NCBI GenBank assembly: GCA_023379805.1
Contig: JAMCPI010000015.1
Coordinates: 23,816-87,815 of the forward strand
Reading direction: 5' to 3'
Length of the DNA stretch: 64,000 nt
Source: Nitrososphaerota archaeon
GTDB taxonomy: Archaea; Thermoproteota; Nitrososphaeria; Nitrososphaerales; JACPRH01
In this document: positions 52,752-61,599 of the stretch, in pieces
Numbering within the stretch: position 1 is the stretch's first letter
How the letters are laid out: every line of letters begins with the position of its first letter
The notes under the pieces: generated by a model
What the model was told of the DNA's origin: nothing
The model's input: only the letters and a program-made list of their open reading frames with translations
Database searches by the model: none
Made by a program: the position numbers and the translations under genes

Positions 52752-53188
52752 ACAAAATCGTCCTTACTAAAGGACATTTAGCGAGTATGCTTGATTCTTG
52801 TATCAAGGATATTCAAGATAATGGAGGTTCAAAGGCTCAGAATCTAGGCAACTTCTTGAAGTCATTGGGTGAAGCAACACAAAATGATGTTTTTATCTCA
52901 ATAGCTTTTCCCATAGGGCAATTAGGTTACTGTTTCTCTTGGTTCAAGACAGCGCCTATTATGACAATGCTAACTCCTGATGTAAAGCGTAAATATGAAA
53001 AACTATTGGGTAGTGCTTCAACTGAGAGCGTAGATGCGCTTACAAAGTTGAAAGCTGAGCTATGCGAAAGGAAGAGTGAGCGCCCGATAGAAATAATAAA
53101 AATTATTTCCACCATTGATAAGAATTGGATGGCACTCTCAAACGAAATCGGTACGCTAGCAGGCTTTCAACCACAAGCACAAGAATAA
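52748..53188 (+). CDS. Transposon passenger: unknown protein
   Basis: A 146-residue protein with no recognisable domain, predicted helical and neutral, without membrane segments. Its ATG overlaps the stop of the previous gene, showing translational coupling and suggesting that the two products act together. It ends 100 bases before the right inverted repeat. Toxin-antitoxin, immunity or transposition-accessory roles are all possible; none is supported by a motif. Confidence 0.58.
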   Translation: MNKIVLTKGHLASMLDSCIKDIQDNGGSKAQNLGNFLKSLGEATQNDVFISIAFPIGQLGYCFSWFKTAPIMTMLTPDVKRKYEKLLGSASTESVDALTKLKAELCERKSERPIEIIKIISTIDKNWMALSNEIGTLAGFQPQAQE

Positions 53189-53288
53189 CTAAACATATAG
53201 TGAACCTTAAACATTCATCCCGATAGTTAACAGCCTTTTCCATGAGCCGACACTTTACAGCTAGTTTATGCGCTGATAACTTAACAAA

Positions 53289-53350
53289 TCAACCGACTGT
53301 TACCAAACGAAAGTTAACAGGGCTGTTCAAACGAAGAGTTACCAAAACCT
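53289..53350 (-). repeat. Right terminal inverted repeat
   Basis: Reverse complement identical over 61-62 bases to 50231-50292; no mismatch is seen. It ends ACCAAAACC(T), followed by the second copy of the target duplication (GTGAAGCA). Confidence 0.9.
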
Positions 53351-53358
53351 GTGAAGCA
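53350..53358 (+). repeat. Right copy of the target-site duplication
   Basis: TGTGAAGCA, matching 50223-50231. It lies about 30 bases upstream of the likely ATG of the hexaheme cytochrome, and a GTG within it (53351) is in frame with that gene. Confidence 0.8.
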
Positions 53359-53386
53359 TAACGTAAATATAACCGGCACCGCCACT

Positions 53387-54307
53387 ATGGGCATCATGAA
53401 TCAGCGCGCGCTTCTTATCGTAACTGTTTTGTTGGCTGTCCTAGCCGCCTCGGTTGCAGTCCTAGCCTATAACCAATCAAGCCAAATCGCAACTCTTGAG
53501 GAGAAGCGATCTTCGTTGGCGACTGAGAACGTCGATTTATCGCAGAAGAAGGCCGCGCTTACGAGCGAGAAAGATGCGCTTGCTAACGAGAAGGCAAAAC
53601 TCGTAGAGAATATCTCCCGTCTTCAAGATGAACTCACAAAGGTCACTAATCAAGCAAACAACTTAAAACAAAGCCTAAGCAAACTAGAATCTGAAAGCGC
53701 CGATCTGAAAAGCAATCTTGCAAGCCGCGACACAACAATATCTTCGCTAAGAAAGGATTTAACTGATGCGCAGAACAAGATAACTGAGCTTAACAAGCAG
53801 ATCAGCGGCTACCTTGCACAGATAGCCTCAATGAATACACCACTCGACAAACGCCACTCGAACGCAACGCTCCTAGCAACACAGAACTGTGCACAATGCC
53901 ACAGCCAAGTTGTAGAGTTGGCTTTAAAGAACCAGTCAAACAGCTACCACAACACTCACTTCAACAACCCGCTACTCAACTTCACCTGCACAGACTGCCA
54001 CAAGAGCGTCGACATCACTGCAAAGAATAACCTGACAAAGGTAGTGGATATCCCAACCTGCAAGGGATGCCATACAACATTCCCAACCAAGGTCTGGATG
54101 GGCCAAACTAGCGCCCCCAGCCAGTTCGCAATGCAGTTCTCAGATTGCACTCGTTGCCACGACAACTGGAAAGAGACTATGGCTAAAGCAAAGTACGTGA
54201 ACCTTGATAAAGTAAAGGCATCTGACTGTACAACCTGCCATCTGAAAAACGCGATATTCCCCAATCAGCGAATGCCAGTAGACGTACCATGCAACAAATG
54301 CCACTAG
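53387..54307 (+). CDS. Coiled-coil-stalk hexaheme c-type cytochrome
   Basis: An exported multiheme cytochrome of 306 residues from ATG 53387 (318 from GTG 53351, a codon inside the transposon target copy). A membrane anchor (about residues 6-28 of the ATG form) is followed by a heptad-like coiled coil of about 115 residues rich in Leu, Lys, Glu and Ser (LSQKKAALTSEKDALANEKA region), then a compact head with six CxxCH motifs: CAQCH, CTDCH, CKGCH, CTRCH, CTTCH and a terminal CNKCH. The architecture mirrors the collagen-stalk cytochrome at 15455. The transposon separates it from its probable original promoter near 50203-50216. Confidence 0.9.
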   Translation: MGIMNQRALLIVTVLLAVLAASVAVLAYNQSSQIATLEEKRSSLATENVDLSQKKAALTSEKDALANEKAKLVENISRLQDELTKVTNQANNLKQSLSKLESESADLKSNLASRDTTISSLRKDLTDAQNKITELNKQISGYLAQIASMNTPLDKRHSNATLLATQNCAQCHSQVVELALKNQSNSYHNTHFNNPLLNFTCTDCHKSVDITAKNNLTKVVDIPTCKGCHTTFPTKVWMGQTSAPSQFAMQFSDCTRCHDNWKETMAKAKYVNLDKVKASDCTTCHLKNAIFPNQRMPVDVPCNKCH

Positions 54308-54403
54308 TCTAAGAAGATTACAACGGTTCCGAAACGGCTTCAGTAGCGCAAAAGTATTAGGGAGCCCCCGCGATATTAGGTGAAGTGAAGAAGTGGTCCC
54401 GCA

Positions 54404-55657
54404 GTGAACAAGATGATATACGTTCTCCTAGACGGCGTAGGTGACCGACCTAACCTGAAGCTAAACGATACAACACCACTTGAAGCAGCATACACACCTA
54501 GCTTAGATCTGTTGGCACGAAAAGGAGCTACCGGTATAGTTTACCCAGTTGGTCCCGATATCCCACCAGAATCAGATATCGCGGTTTTCAGCATGTTAGG
54601 CTACGACCTCTCCTCAAACTACTTCGGCCGAGGAGTCGTAGAAACCATTGGGGTAGGTCTTGACTTCCAAAACGGTGATCTGGCGCTTCGAGCTAACTTC
54701 GCAACCCTAGATAAGGATGGAATCATAATTGACCGGCGAGCTGGACGTGACCTAACCCAAAGCGAAGCCTCTAAACTAGCAACCACCATAAACAAAATCA
54801 AGTTATCTCAAGGCGCCGATTTCAAGTTTGTCCCCACGATATCTCACCGCGGTGTACTAAGAATCAGGGTTAAAGGACAAACACTCTCATCAGAAATAGG
54901 CAACACCGACCCAGCCTACGCCAGAATAGGAGGCATGGGAGTCGCGAAAGAGATTAAGGGCCGGCTGACAGTGAAAAAGTCTGAGCCGCTGATCAGTTCG
55001 GAGAGCGCTAAACTATCAGCTGAGCTGGTGAATGAGTTCACCGACAAGGTATGCGAAGCCTTGGAGAAACACCCAGTCAATCAGGCGAGAATTGCACAGG
55101 GAAAGAGACCTGCCAACATAATTCTTCTCAGAGACGCCGGAAGCAACCTACCGAATATACCGACAATTCCAGACCGCTTTGGCATTAACTTCGCTTGCAT
55201 TCTAGACATGCCTGTCGAGAAAGGCGTAGCCAAAATTGTGGGAATGAGCGAGTATCAAGCAGGTGGAGTTGAAGATTACGCAGTCAAAGCTGAGAAAACA
55301 CTTGATCTGCTAAAGGAGTATGACGGTGTCTATATCCACATCAAAGGCCCTGATGAACCCGGGCATGACGGAGACGCCAAGCTGAAAACCCACGTCATCG
55401 AGAAGATCGACGCAGAGTTCTTCAGCCGCCTCGTTCAACAAACGGATCTTTCAAAAACAGTATTTGTGGTCTCAGCTGACCATTCAACACCCTGCGAACT
55501 GAAGGGCCACAGCGCAGACCCCGTTCCACTCTTAATCTCGGGATCTAAAGTGGAGAGAGATACAGCCTGTCGATTCACGGAACACGACGCATCCAAAGGA
55601 GGCCTAGGAGCCATGCGGGGCATCGACGTGCTACCCTTGGCACTGAAATACCGCTAA
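54404..55657 (+). CDS. apgM: Archaeal 2,3-bisphosphoglycerate-independent phosphoglycerate mutase
   Basis: Interconverts 3- and 2-phosphoglycerate in glycolysis/gluconeogenesis. The 417-residue protein belongs to the alkaline-phosphatase-like ApgM family: the N-terminal metal site YVLLDGVGDRPN (about 6-17), the catalytic serine region (PPESDIAVFSMLGYD) and later metal ligands HIKGPDEPGHDGD and VSADHSTPCELKGHS. Length matches archaeal ApgM. GTG/ATG options exist at the start; the ATG at 54413 is also possible. It is a single gene. Confidence 0.92.
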   Translation: MNKMIYVLLDGVGDRPNLKLNDTTPLEAAYTPSLDLLARKGATGIVYPVGPDIPPESDIAVFSMLGYDLSSNYFGRGVVETIGVGLDFQNGDLALRANFATLDKDGIIIDRRAGRDLTQSEASKLATTINKIKLSQGADFKFVPTISHRGVLRIRVKGQTLSSEIGNTDPAYARIGGMGVAKEIKGRLTVKKSEPLISSESAKLSAELVNEFTDKVCEALEKHPVNQARIAQGKRPANIILLRDAGSNLPNIPTIPDRFGINFACILDMPVEKGVAKIVGMSEYQAGGVEDYAVKAEKTLDLLKEYDGVYIHIKGPDEPGHDGDAKLKTHVIEKIDAEFFSRLVQQTDLSKTVFVVSADHSTPCELKGHSADPVPLLISGSKVERDTACRFTEHDASKGGLGAMRGIDVLPLALKYR

Positions 55658-55817
55658 CAAGCCTGACAAATAATTCGACTTACATAGCTTGTCCTAGTCG
55701 ATTCTTCAGGTTTACTGTACAGACGAGATGATAAGGTAGGTTAGCATCAGCCCAGCAGGCAGCTAATTTACCTTGATCACTTCAGTCAACAGTGAGTCAG
55801 ACAATTGATACTCGCAG

Positions 55818-56408
55818 TTAAAGCGGGATTGAGACTACGATTATACCCGAGATGAGCAGCATAGTCGGTATGTAGATACCCGTGAAAATAAGCCCCGCGA
55901 AAAATGTTCGGTTCACCTTAATTCTTGAAGCTAAGTGATCGTAAAGAAATACGAACCAAGACACGTAGATGCCGTAGAGAAATGGGAGAATGTATGGATA
56001 TCCTGGAACCACGTGGAGATTACCGAAGTTATTGCTCCAAGCACTTACGTACGTCATAGGTAGCTCCAGAAGCAGACTCATAAGCGCACCTGCGGCAAAA
56101 GCAGTGGGATATCTGAACCGACCACCTGTCAAGCGGGCTTGAATGTCTTTTGATAATGTAATTGAAAGACCCATGAGAGCAAACCACGCGAACGGCATTA
56201 TCAAAGGCGTGCCCGCGATGTAAAGCGGAGAGAAAAACGATTGATTGTACGATGCGATGCCCGTGTTCTGCCCCCATATCTCGGGAAGCAACATTAACGC
56301 AGCGACATAAAGAAGGAAGTAACGCACCTTCTTCTCAAGCAGAAAAAAAGCAGTTGTGCTTAATATCAGCATCACAACTTCAAATAAGACTCCAACAGTA
56401 GGCGTCAT
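55818..56408 (-). CDS. Multi-helix membrane protein of unknown function
   Basis: A 196-residue integral membrane protein with about six helices. The segment IAGTPLIMPFAWFALMGLSI with a nearby LLLELPM recalls carotenoid-biosynthesis (CruF-like) membrane proteins, but the match is weak and key residues cannot be checked. No soluble domain or signal. It is just downstream of and in the same direction as the Ca2+-ATPase gene (50 bases after its stop), so the two may be co-transcribed. Confidence 0.5.
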   Translation of the reverse strand: MTPTVGVLFEVVMLILSTTAFFLLEKKVRYFLLYVAALMLLPEIWGQNTGIASYNQSFFSPLYIAGTPLIMPFAWFALMGLSITLSKDIQARLTGGRFRYPTAFAAGALMSLLLELPMTYVSAWSNNFGNLHVVPGYPYILPFLYGIYVSWFVFLYDHLASRIKVNRTFFAGLIFTGIYIPTMLLISGIIVVSIPL

Positions 56409-56458
56409 TTACAATAATGATGCAGGGCGAATAAAAAAATGTTATGCTTATCTACCGT

Positions 56459-59134
56459 TCAAGATCTTCCTCTCAAAAACATCTTCGCGGTTTCCACGCC
56501 TATGAGGCTGGTTGAGGAGATTACAACAATAATAAGCCAGTCCAGCAGGTTAAGCGACACTGTTCCGAAGTAAGGCTGTAGCTGTGGACTATAAATCACT
56601 AAGAGCTGAAGCAGAATCGAGGAAAACACCGCCAGCAGCAGGTAGCGATTCTTAAACACCCCCACTCGAAAAACTGATTGCTTTTCCGACCGGCAGTTCA
56701 ACGTATTGTACATCTCAAACATGACAACTGAAGTGAAGACTATTGTTCTAGCCTTTACCAATCCATCATCAGCAAAGGATGGATTATACAGATAGAAGAC
56801 AGGTAGGATTATTACTGCCATAAGGATGCTCACAACTAGTACAATCGCCTTAATTCCGGGCGTGAATACGGTCTCATTCGGATTCCTAGGTGGATACTTC
56901 ATTATGTCCGCTTCAGGCGGATCTACGCCCAGCGCGATCGCAGGTAAGCCATCGGTGACGAGATTAACCCAGAGAATCTGAATTGTAATCAGTGGCAGCG
57001 GCAAACCGGTGAGACCAGCTGACAGCATAATCAGGAGTTCCCCGATATTGCTTGAGAGGAGATATGCCAGAAACTTCTTGATGTTGGCAAATATTACACG
57101 ACCTCGCTCCACCGCTGAGACAAGCGTAGCGAAGTTATCATCCAGAAGAATCATATCTGCAGCCTCCTTCGTTGCCTCTGTTCCAGTAATTCCCATAGCA
57201 ACACCTATGTCGGCGGCCTTCAGCGCAGGTGCATCGTTGACTCCGTCACCAGTTGCAGCTACTATTCGCCCTCTCTTTTTCAGCGCCTTAACTATCCGCA
57301 TCTTGTCGCCGGGTGAAACCCGCGCATACACAGCCACTTCCTCAACAATCTTGTCGAAATCATCGTCGCTTATCCGCTCAAGCTCTTCACCTGTCATAAC
57401 TCGGTCATTAGTGATTATTCCCAGCTCTCTGGCGACGGCTGCAGCAGTATGCCTGTTATCACCAGTTATCATGACCGTCTTGATACCCGCCTCTGAGCAG
57501 AGCCTCACCGCCTGCTTAGCCTCCTCTCTAGGCGGATCAATCATTCCCATCAATCCGGTGAACACCATATCTTGCTCCACCTTCTCGTCAAACCTACTGG
57601 TTCCCGGGGGCAGCTCACGGTAAGCGAAGCCCAACACACGTAATGCATTCTTCGCCATCGCCTCATTTTCCACAAGAACAACCTGCTTCTCCTTCTCCGT
57701 CATCACCTGTACTTGGCCATTCACCAGCAGATGGCTGCACATCTGCAAGACAATCTCAGGAGCTCCCTTCATGTAAGCAACAAGGCGGTTATGCGACGCC
57801 CTATTGATTGTAGTCATACGTTTACGTTCTGAGCTAAAGACAACTTCGCCTATCCTAGGATATTGCTCGACTAGCGCTCTCTGATCTGCTCCGAGCTTCG
57901 CTGCAAGAACGATTAGCGCACCCTCAGTCGAATCACCATCTATCATCCAGCTATCACCCAGTTTAACCATCTTCGCGTCATTACAGAGAAGAGCTGCTTT
58001 CACTAGATGGCTCTCCTTGTCAGGAGCACCTCCAACAAACTCACCCTCAGGCGAATATCCTGCACCTGTTACCTCCACCGATCTCCAGTCAAAATAGAGC
58101 TCTCTAACAGTCATTTCACCCTTAGTCAATGTCCCGGTCTTATCTGAACAGATCACGGAGGTGCTTCCAAGGGTTTCAACCGCGGGAAGCCGCTTCACAA
58201 TAGCATTCCGCTTTGCCATCATCTGCATCCCCACTGCAAGACTCCCCGTGACAACTGCGGGAAGTGCTTCAGGCACAGCCGCCACAGCAAGACTCACCGA
58301 CCAAAGAAACATCTCAAAAATACCGTAGCCGCGCAGAAGCCCAAGTGTAAAGACAATGGCGACCACTATAAGCGAAATGATACCCAAAGTCCGGCCAAGA
58401 CGGCTCATCCGTTTTTCAAGCGGCGTCTGTTCCTCCTCCACTGTTTGAATCATTGAAGCTATCCTACCGAACTCAGTCATCATTCCGGTTGACGTAACCA
58501 CCGCTCTGGCACGACCATACGTCACCACCGTACCCGCGAAAACCATGTTTCTTCGAGCGTACAGCCCTGTGTCAGACGGAAGCGGTAAATCATTCTTAGT
58601 CACCGGCTCAGCCTCACCGGTTAACGCAGCCTCATTCACCTTGAAGTTGTTCACTTGAAATACACGAGCATCAGCAGTAACCTTGTCACCTGGCGACAAA
58701 ACCATGACATCGCCGGGCACAACATCGGCAGATTCAATCCGCTCTTCACGATCGTCTCGAACAACCTCGACAGTAGTCGTCACTAGCTTCTTCAAGGCCT
58801 CAACTGCACGACTCGCCCGATACTCCTGCACAAAGCCGAGAACCGCCGACGCAACCACAATAACAAAAATCACGACAGCATCAGCCACCTCACCAAGAAA
58901 GAGCGAGATCAAGGTGGCGACCAGCAGAATAATAATCAGGAACTGCTTAAATTGCTCAAGAAGAATCTTCAACGGAGAAACACCTTTCTCCTCCTTAAGC
59001 TGGTTTTGACCGTACTCCGTTAGACGCCGCTTAGCCTCTTCCGCACTCAAGCCAGTGCGCTTTGAACCTAGAATCCGAAGCACATCCTCAATGGTCAAGG
59101 CATGCCAACTATCACGATGTTCCGAGCCTGACAT
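56459..59134 (-). CDS. Ca2+-transporting P-type ATPase (P2A type)
   Basis: An ion pump of the SERCA-like P2A family, 891 residues with ten expected membrane helices. Phosphorylation site CSDKTGTLTKGEM; actuator motif LTGEAEPVTK; hinge TGDGVNDAPALKAADIGVAMG; nucleotide-binding region with KGAPE. Ca2+-site residues are present: the M4 motif VPEALPAVV, M5 SSNIGELL and M6 NLVTDGLPAIALG, which together match Ca2+ rather than Na+/K+ or H+ pumps. It probably exports Ca2+ from the cytosol. ATG start at 59134; the N-terminal domain begins WHALTIEDVLRILG. It is followed by a small membrane protein gene. Confidence 0.92.
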   Translation of the reverse strand: MSGSEHRDSWHALTIEDVLRILGSKRTGLSAEEAKRRLTEYGQNQLKEEKGVSPLKILLEQFKQFLIIILLVATLISLFLGEVADAVVIFVIVVASAVLGFVQEYRASRAVEALKKLVTTTVEVVRDDREERIESADVVPGDVMVLSPGDKVTADARVFQVNNFKVNEAALTGEAEPVTKNDLPLPSDTGLYARRNMVFAGTVVTYGRARAVVTSTGMMTEFGRIASMIQTVEEEQTPLEKRMSRLGRTLGIISLIVVAIVFTLGLLRGYGIFEMFLWSVSLAVAAVPEALPAVVTGSLAVGMQMMAKRNAIVKRLPAVETLGSTSVICSDKTGTLTKGEMTVRELYFDWRSVEVTGAGYSPEGEFVGGAPDKESHLVKAALLCNDAKMVKLGDSWMIDGDSTEGALIVLAAKLGADQRALVEQYPRIGEVVFSSERKRMTTINRASHNRLVAYMKGAPEIVLQMCSHLLVNGQVQVMTEKEKQVVLVENEAMAKNALRVLGFAYRELPPGTSRFDEKVEQDMVFTGLMGMIDPPREEAKQAVRLCSEAGIKTVMITGDNRHTAAAVARELGIITNDRVMTGEELERISDDDFDKIVEEVAVYARVSPGDKMRIVKALKKRGRIVAATGDGVNDAPALKAADIGVAMGITGTEATKEAADMILLDDNFATLVSAVERGRVIFANIKKFLAYLLSSNIGELLIMLSAGLTGLPLPLITIQILWVNLVTDGLPAIALGVDPPEADIMKYPPRNPNETVFTPGIKAIVLVVSILMAVIILPVFYLYNPSFADDGLVKARTIVFTSVVMFEMYNTLNCRSEKQSVFRVGVFKNRYLLLAVFSSILLQLLVIYSPQLQPYFGTVSLNLLDWLIIVVISSTSLIGVETAKMFLRGRS

Positions 59135-59364
59135 GCCTCTGTTTCACACCAACCCAACCAAGCCTAGCAAATAACCAGCCTCAATTCTATTAAAGATACC
59201 CAAACATCACCCTAGCCCGAGACCCAGAAGCAACTCAAGTAGGCAGGCGGTGAAGAGAGACTGCTACCGCTACACCTAGATATCTACGGATAATCTGCTG
59301 ACCAGTTGACTGGGCGGTTAGTTGGCTAGTGCACTAGTTTTCAGAATCGGCTGTTTTCGTTTGG

Positions 59365-60705
59365 TTATGTTTGGCGCAGTGCTCCGCCTTCCTCTTCGTA
59401 GAGTTCCTCGATTCTTTGAGCTGGCCTGATCAGGTCGAATTGACCGTTGAGTCGTCTCATAAAGACAGGCGGCTTTGTCTGGCAGTGGAAGGGCATTCCG
59501 AAGACTAAGGAGTAGGCGCCTACGTTCTGGAACACAATTATCTTGCCCAAGTCCGCACCTTTGAGATTTGAGGCTTGAGATATAGGAAAGACATCGTATG
59601 AATCGCAAAGGCGTCCTGCTAGCTTCACCTTTACGGGATCGTCCTCGAATGATCTGGGAAGAACGTACTGCGGATATGACTGGTGTAGAAGAGCCGCGTC
59701 AAGCAGCAGATGGAAGCCCGCGTCAACGTAGAGAAATTTTTGATCCGCGTAGATTTTGCTGTTAACAACCCGTGTAACTAACACGCTTGCCTCGGTTGAG
59801 AGAAAGCGGCCGCTTTCAACCACAAGCCTAACCTTCTCACCTATACGTTCGACAAGCAGGTTCAATCGTTTCGAAACGATTCTCCCGATTTCGTCAGGAG
59901 AAGGCACGGGAGTTCCGTAGAAGACAGGAGTTCCACCGCCTATGTCGATTATTTTCACGGACAGGTTCGGATGCTGCTTCTTCATACGTTCAATGAAGCC
60001 CTCGAGACGATCTAAAGCACCTACGTAGCAAGATATGTCCTCAATCTGTGAACCGAGGTGGAAGTGGAAGCCCTCGAAGCTCATCAGAGGCTCAGCGAGA
60101 ATAGTCTTTAGCAGCGTTGGGGCACTGTCCTTTTTACCGTTACTGTAAGGCACCCCAAACTTGCTGTTTCTACAGGCCGATCTGACCACCGCCTTAACCG
60201 CAACCTCTGGGTTAATCCGAATCAACACGTTAACAGCTGTTTTGGATCGGTTAACTGCAGCAACTAAATTCTGAAGCCCATTGTATGAGCCGACGACGAA
60301 ACGCTTCACACCGTCTTTAAGCGCCTTTTCAAACTCATGCTCCTCCTCTGTTACACTGGTATAGATAATTTGAGAGACATCTCCACCAGACTTTGTGAAG
60401 AAGTGAAGTTCGCCGACTGAGGTAATATCGAACAGAGCGCCGTTCCGCATGAAGACCTGAAGAATAGAGGGATTGAAGTTAGCTTTCATCGAATAGGCCA
60501 CGTGGACATCTCCAACATAGTCTCTGTAAGCGCGTCTAAGAGTGTTTAGACGATTCACTAGTGTCTCTTCATCAACTAGAAAGATAGGTGTACCATACTT
60601 CGTTGATAATTCGACGATCTCGTTATCGGAGAATACGGGAGGGGCGGTCTGAGATTCTTCGAGAGAAGGATAACCGACTTCGACCATTTTCGTATAACGA
60701 ACCAT
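59365..60705 (-). CDS. Diaminopimelate/ornithine decarboxylase-like PLP enzyme
   Basis: A 446-residue fold-III PLP decarboxylase. The PLP lysine is in YSMKANFNP (about 71-79), the phosphate-binding glycines in FHFHLGSQIED and IIDIGGGTPVFYG, and the catalytic cysteine in LCDSYDVF. The sequence resembles LysA (meso-diaminopimelate to lysine) but it could also act on ornithine, arginine or a carboxynorspermidine-type substrate; nearby genes do not decide. ATG at 60705 is upstream of the probable transcript start, given the TATA-like CTTTTTAAACAG at 60714-60725; the ATG at 60687 (MVEVGYP) is a better start. Confidence 0.8.
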   Translation of the reverse strand: MVRYTKMVEVGYPSLEESQTAPPVFSDNEIVELSTKYGTPIFLVDEETLVNRLNTLRRAYRDYVGDVHVAYSMKANFNPSILQVFMRNGALFDITSVGELHFFTKSGGDVSQIIYTSVTEEEHEFEKALKDGVKRFVVGSYNGLQNLVAAVNRSKTAVNVLIRINPEVAVKAVVRSACRNSKFGVPYSNGKKDSAPTLLKTILAEPLMSFEGFHFHLGSQIEDISCYVGALDRLEGFIERMKKQHPNLSVKIIDIGGGTPVFYGTPVPSPDEIGRIVSKRLNLLVERIGEKVRLVVESGRFLSTEASVLVTRVVNSKIYADQKFLYVDAGFHLLLDAALLHQSYPQYVLPRSFEDDPVKVKLAGRLCDSYDVFPISQASNLKGADLGKIIVFQNVGAYSLVFGMPFHCQTKPPVFMRRLNGQFDLIRPAQRIEELYEEEGGALRQT

Positions 60706-60909
60706 TCTAAATACTGTTTAAAAAGATTACTCCGCCCTCGAAACAGCTACCTAATCTCTACAGGAAGCATCAGCTTAATGCTAGAAGGTCCAACCTAAAC
60801 ACTACAGGAGATGAGAAAAATAGAGAAGAAGAAGATACTTAACTGATAAGTTTGGCCGCTGTCAAACAGTTAAGACAGTATGTATCTTCGATCGGCTGGA
60901 TTGCCCTGC

Positions 60910-61374
60910 CTACTTCTTTCCTACGACAATATCGATGGTGGAGACGCTTCTTATTTCATCGCCGGTTCCGAGTTTCTCAGTATCGGTCTTGATGCCCTTA
61001 ATGTCGTAGGCGCCGTTCCCAAGCCGCTTGGTAACTATCTCAGCCACATCAACAGCTCTTGAGATTGAAAGCCCACGGGCCTTTAGAACAATCTCGCCGC
61101 TGTGAGTTAACTGGATCAGCGCTGACATGGCGTAGCTCATTACCGGCTTCTTTCCGATGAAGATGTGGTTCGACGGTGCTGTCCTCACTGGAGCAGCGCT
61201 TTCAGCAGTCTGTGTTGGAGCTTGTGTTTGTACTTGTACTTGTGCTTGTGCTTGTTGTGCAGATTTTCTATCGGCTGCGGACTTTCTCTCGCTTGCTGCT
61301 CTTGAAGTTTGCTTCTCCGTTTTGCCTTCGGCAGGTTTTGATTCTTGTTTCCGTTCAGCTTCGTTCTTTGCCAT
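60910..61374 (-). CDS. Alba protein with a long disordered N-terminal tail
   Basis: A 154-residue Alba variant. Residues 1-67 are low complexity, rich in Lys, Glu, Gln, Ala and Thr (AQAQVQVQTQAPTQTAES), and should be disordered. The Alba core starts at about residue 68 (SNHIFIGKKPVMSYAMSAL) with the conserved lysine pair and ISRAVDVAEIVTKRLG, and ends SVSTIDIVVGKK. The usual Alba is about 90-100 residues, so the tail is a true addition; it resembles eukaryotic-style chromatin tails in composition. A TATA-like AAGTTTAATACC lies at 61412-61423, upstream of the ATG. The window's other Alba (5282) has no tail. Confidence 0.9.
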   Translation of the reverse strand: MAKNEAERKQESKPAEGKTEKQTSRAASERKSAADRKSAQQAQAQVQVQTQAPTQTAESAAPVRTAPSNHIFIGKKPVMSYAMSALIQLTHSGEIVLKARGLSISRAVDVAEIVTKRLGNGAYDIKGIKTDTEKLGTGDEIRSVSTIDIVVGKK

Positions 61375-61599
61375 TATCTATCAGCTTGAATAATGGGAGA
61401 GCTAAGACGGTATTAAACTTATCTTCGTGAATACGCATCTCTGCTGCCTTTACCTAATATGTAAATGGAACTTCTTCAAGGATGCGTCGGCTAGACTTGT
61501 ATCGGTTACTATTCAGTGAGGCCATCAATAGATACGGGGAAGTGGCTCGCTGACTCGTCTAGGCCGAGGGTTTAGTGATGGAGCAACTGACGTTACAGC

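Larger units (their letters stand above)
50231..53350. mobile_element. 3.1-kb archaeal transposon with long inverted repeats and passenger genes
   Basis: Bounded by perfect 61-62 bp terminal inverted repeats (50231-50292 and 53289-53350). A duplicated target of 7-9 bp, TGTGAAGCA, lies on both sides (50223-50231 and 53350-53358; the base at each edge can be assigned to repeat or target). Inside are a DDE transposase with SWIM and zinc-ribbon domains (minus strand) and four other genes: a membrane protein, a small winged-helix protein and two unknown proteins. The interior is visibly more AT-rich than the host genes. Perfect repeats and target copies imply a recent, probably active element. Confidence 0.92.
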
